NCBI GenBank assembly: GCA_037045535.1
Contig: JBAOHI010000073.1
Location: forward strand, 434,001 to 498,000
Source of the DNA: Competibacter_A sp037045535
GTDB taxonomy: Bacteria > Pseudomonadota > Gammaproteobacteria > Competibacterales > Competibacteraceae
Length of the DNA: 64,000 nucleotides
Direction of reading: 5' to 3'
Shown: positions 23,721-33,516 of the stretch, piece after piece
Position numbering within the stretch: position 1 is the stretch's first letter
Layout of the letters: each line of letters opens with the position of its first letter
Program-made: the position numbers and the translations under genes
The notes under the pieces: generated by a model
Database searches by the model: none
What the model was told of the DNA's origin: nothing
The model's input: the letters and a program-made list of their open reading frames with translations, nothing else

Positions 23721-24377
23721 CTAGAGCCTTCCTTCTGGCGACGAGCAACTTGCAATAGCCCAAGCTGACTCCAGTCGGCTCAAGTCCGCCGGGGTATTCA
23801 CGTTGTCGAATAGCGCCGACTCATCGGGAAATTCCACTGGAGCGGGTCGATGACGCTGCAACCAACGGGTGGCACTGCCCTCGCCTCCAGCCAGATAGGA
23901 CGCCAGATCGTCCCACAACGCCACCGGGACCAGCGCAAACATCGGCTGCCAAAACCCCTTGAAAAAGGCCACGGCCAAGTCAGCGTGCTGGCGCTCCAGC
24001 GCTTGCCGCATTCGTTGCGCATAATCGAGCGGCAACCAGGGTGAATCACAGGGCGCCGTCAATAGATACCGCGTCCCAGCAGCGAGCATCGCCGCCAAAA
24101 CACCCGCCAACGGCCCCCGGAACCGCTCGCGTTCGCCGTCCTGGATCACCCGGCAACCAAACCGTCGATACGCGTCCAGATTGCGATTGGCGCCGATCAG
24201 CACTTCCACCACTTGCGGCTGCAATCGACGGATGACGTGGGCAACCAACGGCTCGCCAGCCAAAGCCAACAAACCCTTGTCACGCCCTCCCATCCGCTCG
24301 GCGCGACCGCCAGCAAGGACGACGCCGGTCAGCGGGCCGACCGAATCGAGGGTGATGGCGCTCTCGTCAAGCGCCAT
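23721..24377 (-). CDS. mobA: molybdenum cofactor guanylyltransferase
   Basis: 218 residues. The nucleotide-binding signature GVVLAGGRAERMGGRDKGLLALAGEP is near the N-terminus and the PCDSPWLP motif (metal and nucleotide binding) follows around residue 110. MobA attaches GMP to molybdopterin to form the guanine dinucleotide cofactor used by DMSO-reductase family enzymes. ATG at 24377 is chosen over the adjacent GTG at 24380. No other molybdenum genes are nearby. Confidence 0.9.
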   Translation of the reverse strand: MALDESAITLDSVGPLTGVVLAGGRAERMGGRDKGLLALAGEPLVAHVIRRLQPQVVEVLIGANRNLDAYRRFGCRVIQDGERERFRGPLAGVLAAMLAAGTRYLLTAPCDSPWLPLDYAQRMRQALERQHADLAVAFFKGFWQPMFALVPVALWDDLASYLAGGEGSATRWLQRHRPAPVEFPDESALFDNVNTPADLSRLESAWAIASCSSPEGRL

Positions 24378-24523
24378 CACGACCCCGCGCTGGCACGGCT
24401 GGCTTGAGCCTTCATTTCACGGACGCCCCCTGATTACCTGTCCCATTCCTGCTAATCGTAGAACCATTGTAGATCTGTACAACATCCGGGCCGAAAAGGT
24501 TCCCTGTTGCCGGAACATTTCGC

Positions 24524-27217
24524 TCAACTCAGTGGCAAGGAGACATGAAACACACCGGGATCGTCCGGCGAAGAGCGAATCTGAAAATTGAGCGCGCGGT
24601 TGAGTTTCAACATCGACTCGTTCTCGCGTAAAACCTCGCCGTACAGCTCCTTGATGCCAAGCTTTCTGGCGTATTCGATGATATAGCGCATCAACATTGG
24701 CCCCATTCCCATCCCGGTCATCGCCCGATCGATCAGAATGGCATACTCCGCCTTTTCCAGGTTCGGATCGGCGTTGCAGCGCACCGCTCCCCAGATTTTA
24801 CCCTTGCCCGGCAGGCTGTTAGGCTCCGTGACGACGAAGGCCATTTCCCGCTCGTAATCGAGCTGGGTCAGGCGTGCCGCCATTTCGTGCGGCAACTCGT
24901 GGATCGGCTGAAAAAATCGCATTCGGACATCCTCGGCAGGCATGCGCCTGACCAAATCCTTCAGCTCGGGTTCATCTTCCGGCAAAATCGGTCGAATCAG
25001 AAACGACCGGCTGTCGGGCAAATTGCAAATCCGTTCCAATTGCTTGGGATAGGGTGAAATCGCCAGCCGTTGCGCCGCTGGCAACGCAGATGATTCGATC
25101 AGAATGTTAACGTCCAGCGCTAGCGGGCCGCCGGCATCGACCCAAATCGGATTGATATCCATCTCGACCACTTCCGCCAGATCGACCAACATCTGAGAAA
25201 CCTTGATCAGCGTCAGGGCCATCGCATCCAGATTGACAGGGCGGCCACGATTGGTCAGCAGGCGGCGGTACAGCCGGGTTCGGGACATCAGATCTCGGGC
25301 GAGCTGCATGTTCAGCGGTGGTAGGGCATAGGCAATGTCCTGGATCACTTCGGATTCGGTGCCGCCATGGCCGAAGAAGATCACCGGCCCGAACCGACGG
25401 CCGGTACGCACGCCGATCATTAGCTCATAGGCACTGTGCCGGAACTGCATCGGCTGCACCCCGAAGCCATCGATCACCGCCTCGGGTGCCAGATCGCGCA
25501 CCCGCTTCAGCATCTCCGTGGCCGCCACCAGGACTTCGAGGGGATTTTTTAGGTTGAAGGCGACACCGCCAACATCGGATTTGTTCACGATATCAGGCGA
25601 GAGAATCTTGAGCGCGACTTGCCCGTCCATTTCCAGAGCCACGTCGGTCGCCGCTTCCGGCGTCGCGGCGAAACGCAGAGGCGCCACCGGAATCTCATAG
25701 GCGCTCAGGATCTGCGCGGCTTCGTAGGCGTTCAGGCGCTGGCGGCCGGCGGTCAGCGCGATCTGGATGATTCGACGGGCGGTCTCCGCATCGGGCGTGA
25801 ACTCCTCGGGAATCGAGGGTGGCGTCTCCATCAACAGTTCCTGGTTACGCCGATGCTGAGCCAGGCGCATGAACGCCTCCACTGCCTCGCCAGGCGCCTG
25901 ATAAGTGGGGATGTGCGCGTTCTTGAACAGATCGCGGGCCGCTTCCACCGATGACTCGCCAACCCAGCAGGTCATGATCAACCGGCGGCCCTTGGCGCGT
26001 TCGAGCACCACCTTGGCGCTTTCCACCGCACGATCCTCGGAAGCGGGCGCGTGGACAATCAGTACTCCATCGGTTCCCGACTCCTGCAACAGCAGATCCA
26101 GCGCCTTGGCGTAATGCTCGGGGCCTGCCATATCGCCCAGATCGACCGGATTCTCAATCGGATAGCCGGGCCGGCACTCCCGTTCCAGCCGCGCCCGGAC
26201 CGCTTCGCTGATCTCGGCCAGATGGCCGCCGTGCCGCAACAAGGCATCGCTGGTCAGCAACGCCAGGCTGTAGCTATTACTGATGATGGTCAGCCGATTG
26301 CTGTAGACCGGCTTGGCGGTGGCCAGGGTTTCGGCAGCGCCGAACAGTTGCTCGATGTTGTTCACCCGTAGAATGCCAGCACGCTGGAACACGGCATCGT
26401 ACACGGCGTCCTCCAGCGGGCCGACCCGGAAATCGCGCGGCTTGAGTACGATCACGGGTTTGACCCGGGCGGCGGCGCGGGCGGCGGATACGAACTTGCG
26501 GCGGTTGCGGGTGGTCTCCATGTACATCAGAATGGCGCGTGTGCTGCCATCCCGCAGCAAGTAATCCAGTAGATCGCCCAAATCCACGTCCCAGCGCATC
26601 CCGACCGAGATGACGTGCGAAAAGCCGATGTTGCGGCCGGTGGCCCAATCGATCACGCTCCGCGTGATCGCCGCTGACTGGCAAAGCAGCGCGATGTTGC
26701 CCGACAACGGCCGGGTGGCATTCAAGCTAGCGTTGACATTAGCCGATGGCACCGCATAGCCGAAGTGATCGGGTCCCATGACCCGCAATAGATACGGTTT
26801 GGCGCTCTCCAGAATCTTTTGCTTCAAGGACTCCCCTTGATCCTGGTATTTCCGCGTGATCTCCTGGCTCAGCAGCGCCGGTTGATCGCCGCGATGGTCT
26901 TGCAGCACTTCCCGGCTCAGCAGTAAAACCGCCCTGGTCCCGCGCGCTCCCAATTCGCCGATCAGATCGGGCGCCTTGTCGAGCGATGTGGTCAAAATCG
27001 CCAGCTCCGGAACAACCGGCAAACTGGCAATGTCCTTGTAAGCCAGCACGCCGGATACCGATTGGCGATCCGGATTCACCGGCATGACCGGCCCTTTGAA
27101 ACCGCCTTCGATCAGGTTAAATTCCACGACGGTATCGGTGCTGCTGGCCTGCTTGCCGCAACCGACGACCGCAATGGAGCGGGGCTTGAACATATATTCG
27201 AGATTACGGATGGTCAT
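24524..27217 (-). CDS. PatZ-type protein lysine acetyltransferase
   Basis: 897 residues. From the N-terminus: a CoA-binding domain (SIAVVGCGKQ...), succinyl-CoA-ligase-like domains, an ATP-grasp region (LTAGRQRLNAYEAAQILSAYEIPVAP) and a C-terminal GNAT acetyltransferase (KAEYAILIDRAMTGMGMGPMLMRYIIEYARKLGIKELYGEVL). This fusion is the Pat/PatZ (YfiQ) architecture, whose classical substrate is acetyl-CoA synthetase. The divergent neighbour at 27378 is an AMP-forming acyl-CoA synthetase with the matching lysine motif, which supports the assignment. Confidence 0.88.
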   Translation of the reverse strand: MTIRNLEYMFKPRSIAVVGCGKQASSTDTVVEFNLIEGGFKGPVMPVNPDRQSVSGVLAYKDIASLPVVPELAILTTSLDKAPDLIGELGARGTRAVLLLSREVLQDHRGDQPALLSQEITRKYQDQGESLKQKILESAKPYLLRVMGPDHFGYAVPSANVNASLNATRPLSGNIALLCQSAAITRSVIDWATGRNIGFSHVISVGMRWDVDLGDLLDYLLRDGSTRAILMYMETTRNRRKFVSAARAAARVKPVIVLKPRDFRVGPLEDAVYDAVFQRAGILRVNNIEQLFGAAETLATAKPVYSNRLTIISNSYSLALLTSDALLRHGGHLAEISEAVRARLERECRPGYPIENPVDLGDMAGPEHYAKALDLLLQESGTDGVLIVHAPASEDRAVESAKVVLERAKGRRLIMTCWVGESSVEAARDLFKNAHIPTYQAPGEAVEAFMRLAQHRRNQELLMETPPSIPEEFTPDAETARRIIQIALTAGRQRLNAYEAAQILSAYEIPVAPLRFAATPEAATDVALEMDGQVALKILSPDIVNKSDVGGVAFNLKNPLEVLVAATEMLKRVRDLAPEAVIDGFGVQPMQFRHSAYELMIGVRTGRRFGPVIFFGHGGTESEVIQDIAYALPPLNMQLARDLMSRTRLYRRLLTNRGRPVNLDAMALTLIKVSQMLVDLAEVVEMDINPIWVDAGGPLALDVNILIESSALPAAQRLAISPYPKQLERICNLPDSRSFLIRPILPEDEPELKDLVRRMPAEDVRMRFFQPIHELPHEMAARLTQLDYEREMAFVVTEPNSLPGKGKIWGAVRCNADPNLEKAEYAILIDRAMTGMGMGPMLMRYIIEYARKLGIKELYGEVLRENESMLKLNRALNFQIRSSPDDPGVFHVSLPLS

Positions 27218-27377
27218 AGTGGCATCTCGTGCACTGTGTATTCCAGGATCGGCTGGGGCAGGATGAGGACAGGGTTATGGTATCGCGATTTCGAACGGAA
27301 AATCCGACCATGGCCCGGCTTTTGCCAGTGCCCCTTCCCGACCACTGGATCTCTCACCCGAACGCTGAGGAATCGGC

Positions 27378-29144
27378 ATGACCGGCACAACGATACGTAA
27401 GACACTGAAACCGGAAGAACCGACGCCCAACTGGGTGGATTACGCGGCAACACAAACCAATTTCTGGGAGACGGCACGAGCTGAGTTGGGGGGGTTACCC
27501 GATGGCGGTTTGAACATCGCCTGGGAGGCAGTGGACCGACAGGTCCAAGCGGGACGAGGCGATACGGCCGCACTGATCTGGCTGGGCAAGAACGGCGAGC
27601 GGCAGGAATTTTCCTATGCCGAACTGGCCCGCCTGAGCAATCGATTCGCCAATCTGCTGGAACGGTCGGGTATCAGCAAGGGTGACCGGGTCTGCGCCTT
27701 GATAGGTCGGGTCCCAGAGCTGTACGTCAGCGTGCTGGGAACCTTGAAAGCTGGCGCGGTATTTTGTCCGCTGTTTTCCGCATTTGGCCCGGAGCCGGTT
27801 CGGATTCGGCTCGCTAAAAGCCGGGCGCGGATCCTCGTCACCACTGCGTCGCTGTACGAGCGCAAGGTGCGGACGACGCGGGCCGACCTGCCAGACTTAC
27901 AGCAAGTTTTGCTGGTGGACGGTGACGGAGACGAGTCGGACATCGGCTCGTTCCACGCCCGCCTAATGGCCGAGTCGGATCATCGCCCTCCGCCCCGCAC
28001 CCAACCTGGGGACATGGCGTTGCTGCATTTCACCAGTGGCACTACCGGCACGCCCAAGGGGGCAATCCACGTTCACGACGCGGTTGCCGCTCATCGTCTG
28101 ACCGGTCGGTGGGTTCTTGACCTGCGCCCCGGCGACATCTACTGGTGCACCGCCGATCCCGGCTGGGTCACTGGCGTGTCTTACGGCATCATCGCCCCGC
28201 TGGCAAATGGCGTGACGCTGGTGGTGGACGAAGCGGAATTCGACGTGCGCCGTTGGTACGCCATTCTCGAAAAAGAGCGAGTCAACATCTGGTACACCGC
28301 GCCGACCGCCATTCGCATGCTGATGAAAGCGGGCACCGAAGCTGCGCGAGGGCATGATCTGAGCGCCTTGCGGTTTGCAGCCAGTGTCGGCGAACCGCTG
28401 AATCCCGAAGGCGTGCTCTGGGGCCAACACGTCTTGGACCAGCCGTTTCACGATACTTGGTGGCAAACGGAAACCGGCGCGATCATGATCGCCAATTATC
28501 GCGGCCAAGAGATTCGGCCTGGCTCCATGGGCCGACCGTTGCCGGGCATCGAAGCGGCCATCGTCCGGCGACGCTCCGACGGGGACGTGGACCGGCTCGC
28601 TCCGGGCGAGGAAGGTGAGCTGGCGTTACGCGCCGGCTGGCCCTCCATGTTCCGGGGTTACCTGAACGATGAGGATTTATACCAGCACTGTTTTGCGGAC
28701 GGTTGGTACCTGAGCGGGGATCTAGCCCGCCAAGACCCGGACGGCTATTTTTGGTTCGTGGGCCGAGCCGATGACGTGATCAAGACCTCGGGGCATCTGA
28801 TCGGGCCGTTCGAGGTAGAAAGCGCGCTACTGGCACATCCGGCGGTGGCCGAGGCCGGCATGATCGGCAAACCGGATCCGTTCGCTGGGGAAATCGTCAA
28901 GGCGTTCGTCGCGCTCAAACCCGGCCACGAACCCAGCGACGCATTGCGCAAGGAACTGCTCGGCTTCGCCCGTACCCGGCTGGGACCAGCGGTGGCGCCG
29001 CGCGAATTGGAGTTCGTGGCCGATTTGCCGAAAACCCGGAGCGGAAAAATCATGCGCCGGCTATTGCGCGCTCGGGAGCTGGGCCTGCCGACGGGCGATC
29101 TTTCGGTTCTGGAAGGCGGAGATTCGGAACCCAAGCCGGATTAA
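27378..29144 (+). CDS. AMP-forming acetyl/acyl-CoA synthetase
   Basis: 588 residues, ANL superfamily. Adenylate motif TSGTTGTPKG near residue 220, WWQTETG near 370, and the C-terminal catalytic KTRSGKIMRR near residue 560, whose lysine is the usual site of inhibitory acetylation by Pat enzymes. It activates acetate or a related short acid to the CoA thioester. It is shorter than the E. coli Acs (about 650) and resembles the acetate/propionate synthetase class; exact substrate unknown. GAGG site seven bases before the ATG. It is divergent from the PatZ-type gene with 160 bp between. Confidence 0.85.
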   Translation: MTGTTIRKTLKPEEPTPNWVDYAATQTNFWETARAELGGLPDGGLNIAWEAVDRQVQAGRGDTAALIWLGKNGERQEFSYAELARLSNRFANLLERSGISKGDRVCALIGRVPELYVSVLGTLKAGAVFCPLFSAFGPEPVRIRLAKSRARILVTTASLYERKVRTTRADLPDLQQVLLVDGDGDESDIGSFHARLMAESDHRPPPRTQPGDMALLHFTSGTTGTPKGAIHVHDAVAAHRLTGRWVLDLRPGDIYWCTADPGWVTGVSYGIIAPLANGVTLVVDEAEFDVRRWYAILEKERVNIWYTAPTAIRMLMKAGTEAARGHDLSALRFAASVGEPLNPEGVLWGQHVLDQPFHDTWWQTETGAIMIANYRGQEIRPGSMGRPLPGIEAAIVRRRSDGDVDRLAPGEEGELALRAGWPSMFRGYLNDEDLYQHCFADGWYLSGDLARQDPDGYFWFVGRADDVIKTSGHLIGPFEVESALLAHPAVAEAGMIGKPDPFAGEIVKAFVALKPGHEPSDALRKELLGFARTRLGPAVAPRELEFVADLPKTRSGKIMRRLLRARELGLPTGDLSVLEGGDSEPKPD

Positions 29145-29314
29145 TGGCAAGATTATTGCTTTAATTTGCATGACCTCACTGCATGAACCCATCAAGTATC
29201 GCTTGATTTTCGTGCCGAAGGGTGCGAGACTCGTGTTGCGGCGCAACATGCCGATAAAACGAAAACTAGGTTATTGAGCTATTCCGTAAAGTTATCAGCA
29301 TAAGGATACGATCC

Positions 29315-29578
29315 ATGAGCACCACGAACCAAGACCTGATTCGCGAAACGATCCTTCGCGTTCTCAGCGATGTCGTCCCGAACGCCAACACACAGGCGAT
29401 CAGCCCCGACATCAGCTTTCATGATCAACTCGAACTGGATTCAATCGATTTTCTGCGGCTCATGATGAGCCTGGAGAAGGAGTTAGATGTCACCATCTTC
29501 GATTTTGATTATCCAAAACTCTCCACCCTGAAGGGCTGCGAGCATTATCTGGCCGAACGCTTGTCCGCTACGGCGTAA
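29315..29578 (+). CDS. acyl carrier protein
   Basis: 87 residues with the phosphopantetheine attachment motif ELDSIDFLRLMM; the serine is at residue 43. AAGGA site about 7 bases upstream of the ATG. It is not the housekeeping AcpP (the flanking sequence and the FDYPKLSTLKGCEHYL tail differ) but a stand-alone carrier of the kind found with accessory acyl-transfer systems. It follows the acyl-CoA synthetase by 170 bp on the same strand, so that synthetase might load it or share its pathway; this is inference. Confidence 0.85.
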   Translation: MSTTNQDLIRETILRVLSDVVPNANTQAISPDISFHDQLELDSIDFLRLMMSLEKELDVTIFDFDYPKLSTLKGCEHYLAERLSATA

Positions 29579-29650
29579 CTGCCCGTGCTCCTCAACAACC
29601 CTTCGAACGCAACGGCTGCCCCATTGCGCTTCTTTTCCCACGGGTCTAGC

Positions 29651-29752
29651 GCGGGGCACGACTGCCCGCGTGCCATGGGATCGCGCTTTGGCGACCCATC
29701 AATCTCGGCTCAAACTACTCGGACGTTCATGCAGTTCCGAGAGGCTGAACCA
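29651..29752. other. cluster of three hairpins, function unknown
   Basis: Three consecutive inverted repeats lie here: CGCGGGGCA/TGCCCGCG (one bulge), ATGGG/CCCAT with a 15-nt loop, and CTCGGA/TCCGAG with a 12-nt loop. No convincing open frame covers them. They may be part of the 3' untranslated region of the carrier protein transcript or a structured RNA. Nothing else is recognised between the carrier protein stop and 29777. Confidence 0.3.
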
Positions 29753-29777
29753 TCCAGAAGCTCGCTGATTGTGCCTC

Positions 29778-29809
29778 AAAAAAAAGACCGTCCCCTTTCG
29801 GTACGGTCT
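29778..29809 (-). terminator. intrinsic terminator (minus strand)
   Basis: Reading the minus strand, AGACCGT (29809-29803) pairs with ACGGTCT (29791-29785) and is followed directly by a run of T residues (29784-29777). No annotated minus-strand gene lies upstream, which is why an RNA gene is proposed. Confidence 0.75.
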
Positions 29810-29921
29810 AGGAAAACAGCAGGATTAGGATATTTTCTCTAATCTCGAATTCTAATGGTATCACACGCGGGGTATCGCTGATCTCACCCCTCGCGCAACC
29901 CTCCTCCTTTGGTGGTTTTTG

Positions 29922-29947
29922 GCCGGGCAATTTGTCCGGCTTTTTTT
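29922..29947 (+). terminator. intrinsic terminator (plus strand)
   Basis: GCCGG (29922-29926) and CCGGC form a stem with a 9-nt loop followed by seven T residues. It probably ends the transcript of the acyl-CoA synthetase and carrier protein genes. Confidence 0.7.
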
Positions 29948-30111
29948 GGTTCTCTTGAATCTTGTGGATTCTAAAACCGTATTGCCTCGATGGGAGGCCA
30001 TGCGCTGAGTCAGGTCACTTTGGTCTTAGGATTTAGACCTGTCCTGCATCGCCGAGCGAATTATACTGATAAAGTTCCATCCCGCAACCTTTTCGTGGTC
30101 AAATTGTCATC

Positions 30112-31510
30112 ATGTCACAAATAAGTAAAGAATCCGCCCTTCAGCACGTCCAATCTGGAGCGTTGTCACGCGGATTAGGCTTGGTCACCACCGGGATGCG
30201 GATGAGCGCCTGCCTGGGTTCCTACTCGCTGGAAAGCCTGTTCACCTTCGGCGCTCAACGCCAAGAACGTCGGCGCCGGATGCTCACCGAGCAAGCACGG
30301 TTGTTGGTGGACGAACTAGGTCGCCTGAAAGGCAGCGTGATGAAAATCGGGCAATTGCTAGCCCTGTATGGCGATTATTTCCTGCTGCCCCCGGAAGTGG
30401 TCGAAGTGCTGCGCACCTTGCAGAGCGACAGTCCGCCCCTCGCCTGGTCGGCTTTGGAGCCGGTGCTGCGGACGGAATTGGGAGAGGAACGGCTGGCCGA
30501 GCTGGAAGTCGATGCCGGAATCGCTGGCCGCTGCTTCGCTGGGGCAAGTTCACCGAGCGCGACGCAAGCGCGACGGGCGAGAACTGTGCATCAAAATTCA
30601 ATACCCTGGCATCGCCGAGGCGGTGGACAGCGATCTCAACACGGTTGGCACGATGTTAATGTTCTCACGGATGTTGCCGGCGGGCTTCAACCTGCAAGAA
30701 CTGCTGGCCGAGGTACGAGGGATGCTGCGCCAAGAAGTGGATTACCGGCAAGAATTAGCCTCCGTGCAACGATTTCGCGAGCTGCTGGCTGGTGACGACC
30801 GTTATCGGGTACCCGAACCGTTTCCGGAATATTCGACACAGCGCGTGCTGACACTGTCCTACGAGCCCGGCTTACCAGTAGAGAGCATGGAAATCCAAGC
30901 GCTCGATCTCTCGCGACGCAATCGGTTGGGCGAAGCCGCGCTCGATCTTTTCCTGCGGGAATTCTTTGAATGGGGCTTAGTCCAAACTGATCCTCACTTC
31001 GGTAATTACCGGGTCCAACTTGACCCGATAACGTGCAAGGATCGGCTTGTTTTGCTGGATTTTGGTGCAGTGCGTCATTTTTCCGACGCCTTTCTCCAAG
31101 CCTACTACGAAATGGTACGCGGCGCGTTTTGGAAAGATCGGGAGCGATTGCGACAAGCAGCGGTGGATCTGAATTTCCTACCGGCCTCGGCCTCGGCTTC
31201 GGCAGCGGATCACTTGACGGAAATGTGTTACTTGATCGTCGAACCGTTCGAGGCGCCCGGCACCGAGGGCCGAAACTCGGACTGGCGCAATGAAAGAGGT
31301 GAATATCGGTGGGGCGCGTCGGATTTGCCGAAGCGCGTCGCGCAGGCTGCGTCCCAGGCCAGCTTGTCGATCTCGTTTCGAGTACCGCCCAAGGAATTCC
31401 TGTTTCTGCACCGCAAGCTGGGCGGCGTATTCGTCCTTCTCGCCGAACTGAACGCGGAGCTGGACGCACACCCATTACTGCGGCGCTACATGGGCGAACC
31501 GCTCCGGTAA
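30112..31510 (+). CDS. UbiB/ABC1-type atypical kinase (one frameshift)
   Basis: About 465 residues once one extra G near 30517 is removed, which turns DAGIAGRCFAG into DAESLAAASLGQVHRA. Family motifs: KxGQ block KGSVMKIGQLLALYGDYFLLPPEV, the Ala-rich loop AAASLGQVH that replaces the P-loop, catalytic TDPHFGNYRV and metal-binding LLDFGAVRHF. UbiB-type proteins are atypical ATPases/kinases linked to ubiquinone biosynthesis; this is an AarF/ABC1 paralogue rather than the ubiB of a ubiE-ubiJ-ubiB cluster. Its 3' end overlaps the convergent thioredoxin-CcdA gene by 25 bp. Confidence 0.82.
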
Positions 31511-32811
31511 CGGTAGCGCTCCACCACCACCGCCAGGCTGGTCAGCCCCAGCGCGATGGCGATGACCAATAACGCGCTGGCGGCATCACTCAAGCCCTCG
31601 GGATAAAACAGCAGCAGCAATCCCAACCCCGCCATCATCACGCCCGACAGCAGTTTCAACAGCCGCCCTTCTCGCTCCCCCAGCTTGCGCGATCCCAGGG
31701 TCCAAGTGAATGCCAGCACGATGATCAGAAGCGGGATCACATAAATCAGATTGTAAAGCGCCAGATAGAAATAGTAGGTACCGGTGGACAGTTGGCGCAG
31801 GGTCAGAGCGCGGGTGTACACCATCGGAAAACCGGCGGTGCAGAGTAATTCATAGCTGTTGGCGACGATGGCCAGTGCGACCGTGCCCACCAGCAACGAC
31901 GATAGCCGCTGACCGCCCACCAGCGCCCGCATCCGTTTGAACAGCTTCGGTTTGGCCTCGTCCGCGATGCTGAGCGATGGGCCTTGCTGGAACACCCAGT
32001 AATCCTTGACGTTCAGCCCGCCCATGACCACCGCCAGGAAACCCGCCAGGAGGGTGATAAATCGCAGTTCGCCCAACAACAAAAACATGTTCAGCCAAGC
32101 GGCCATGAACACGAAATAGATCGCCCCCGAAAAAAAGACGAACACCCCGCCGACCAGCAACATTCGCGTTCGGTTTCGAGCGTGTACCAATAAACTGAGC
32201 AAGAACAGCAGTACGAAAAAGGCACAGGGATTGAAAGCGTCCAGGCCAGCCAGCACCACGGTTAGCACCGGCAATGACAGCGCAGCCGGGGCCAGTTTGC
32301 CGATCAGCGGCAATTCCAGCAGCGGCTCTTCGACGGGCGGGGCGGGTTTCGAAAGCGTTGCGGGCTGGATTTGATGGCGGTAACACGCATCCAACTGCTG
32401 GCGCAGATAGTGACCCGTGGTTTCAGGGCTGTCGAAACCGGTCAGCATCCGACCGCAAAACAGAAACGCCGGCACCGAGCGGGCCGATTCGCCCAGCGCC
32501 TCGGCCATCCGAGTGTACTGTAGCGCGCCGGCCATGTCCTGGGTGATATCGTGGCTGTGCAGTCTCAACCAAGGATAGTCAGCCGGCAACGCCTCGACGA
32601 AAGGACGCGCGGCGCGACAATGTGGGCACGTTCGCGTCCAAAAGAAATAGAGATGAAGCTGCCGCTCGCCGCGAGCGGTTTCGGTTGTCCACCATTCCGC
32701 TGGGACCGCTGGGACCGCTGACGCGGAATGGCTCAACGCCGGCAACCCAGCCAGCAGCAACCCGAGCAGCAGGCCACTGAGGGCGCAGCGCAGCGCGGTA
32801 CTGGTGCTCAA
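31486..32811 (-). CDS. thioredoxin domain fused to CcdA/DsbD-like membrane transporter
   Basis: 441 residues. A signal peptide (about 1-30) precedes a periplasmic thioredoxin-like domain with the active site CPHC near residue 62. The second half has about eight hydrophobic segments, with the paired cysteines of the CcdA/DsbD core in NPCAFF and ELLCTAGFP. It probably moves reducing power across the inner membrane to periplasmic disulfides; the client is unknown. The start overlaps the pdxH stop (ATGA), so the two genes are coupled. Confidence 0.75.
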   Translation of the reverse strand: MSTSTALRCALSGLLLGLLLAGLPALSHSASAVPAVPAEWWTTETARGERQLHLYFFWTRTCPHCRAARPFVEALPADYPWLRLHSHDITQDMAGALQYTRMAEALGESARSVPAFLFCGRMLTGFDSPETTGHYLRQQLDACYRHQIQPATLSKPAPPVEEPLLELPLIGKLAPAALSLPVLTVVLAGLDAFNPCAFFVLLFLLSLLVHARNRTRMLLVGGVFVFFSGAIYFVFMAAWLNMFLLLGELRFITLLAGFLAVVMGGLNVKDYWVFQQGPSLSIADEAKPKLFKRMRALVGGQRLSSLLVGTVALAIVANSYELLCTAGFPMVYTRALTLRQLSTGTYYFYLALYNLIYVIPLLIIVLAFTWTLGSRKLGEREGRLLKLLSGVMMAGLGLLLLFYPEGLSDAASALLVIAIALGLTSLAVVVERYRYRSGSPM

Positions 32812-33452
32812 GGTTCCAGTCGTTCCAGCAACCAGTCGCCGCCTCTTTGCAAGCGATAGCGCAACCGGTCGTGCATTCGGCCGTGGCGACCCTGCCAGAA
32901 TTCCAACATCTCGGGCCGCACCCGATAACCGCCCCAGTGGTTCGGCATCGGAATGTTGTCGTCCAGATATTTCCCGGTGAGTTGCTGGAAGCGATTGTCG
33001 AGAATCTCGCGGTTGAGTACCACTTGACTCTGTCGAGACGCCAGCGCCCCAAGCCGGCTTTCGCGTGGCCGGGTACAGAAATAAGCCTCCGATTCAGCAC
33101 TGGGAATTTTTGCCACCGTTCCTTCAATCCGTACCTGCCGTTCCAACTCCAGCCAGAGAAACACCAAAGCGGCATGGGGACTTTCGATCAGTTGCCGGCC
33201 CTTGTCGCTTTGGTAATTGGTGAAGAACACGAAACCGTCGGCATCACATTCCTTCAGCAGTACTACACGCGCATAGGGACGCCCGGTGCGGTCGGCGGTG
33301 GCCAACGTCATGGCGTTCGGTTCCGGCAATTGCGCATCGACCGCTTGTTTCAGCCATCGCTTGAATTGCTCGATGGGATCGGGGTCAACATCGGCCTTGC
33401 GCAAGGCGCCCAGGGCATACTCGTGACGCAATTCGGCGAGGGATTGGCTCAT
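32808..33452 (-). CDS. pdxH: pyridoxamine 5'-phosphate oxidase
   Basis: 214 residues, close to the E. coli length (218). Family blocks: PNAMTLATADRTGRPYARVVLLKECDADG (FMN/PLP contacts), FFTNYQSDKG, and the C-terminal WGGYRVRPEMLEFWQGRHGRMHDR with the conserved RxxR-type substrate residues. It oxidises PNP and PMP to pyridoxal 5'-phosphate with FMN. It is the first gene of a two-gene unit with the thioredoxin-CcdA fusion. Confidence 0.95.
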   Translation of the reverse strand: MSQSLAELRHEYALGALRKADVDPDPIEQFKRWLKQAVDAQLPEPNAMTLATADRTGRPYARVVLLKECDADGFVFFTNYQSDKGRQLIESPHAALVFLWLELERQVRIEGTVAKIPSAESEAYFCTRPRESRLGALASRQSQVVLNREILDNRFQQLTGKYLDDNIPMPNHWGGYRVRPEMLEFWQGRHGRMHDRLRYRLQRGGDWLLERLEP

Positions 33453-33516
33453 GACGGCTGGACTCCTGCGGCTGCACTTATAGTAGGGTTATTATTATAC
33501 CGCTCCACGCCGGTAG

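Larger units (their letters stand above)
29778..30053 (-). ncRNA. candidate small RNA of about 275 nt
   Basis: On the minus strand a promoter-like pair, TTGCGG (30087-30082) and a perfect TATAAT (30065-30060) with 16-bp spacing, predicts a start near 30053. The same strand ends at an intrinsic terminator (29809-29778). No gene on that strand occupies the space and no open frame is convincing. The predicted RNA contains several GGA motifs and a GGGGT/ACCCC hairpin (29869-29890). I do not recognise it as 6S, tmRNA, RNase P or SRP RNA. Weak points: the -35 is poor and the plus-strand terminator lies inside the region. Confidence 0.4.

Noticed and set aside
29585..29842. Plus-strand open frame of 85 codons after the carrier protein
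   Set aside because: It runs through three hairpins and a terminator, has no ribosome binding site and no protein-like pattern.
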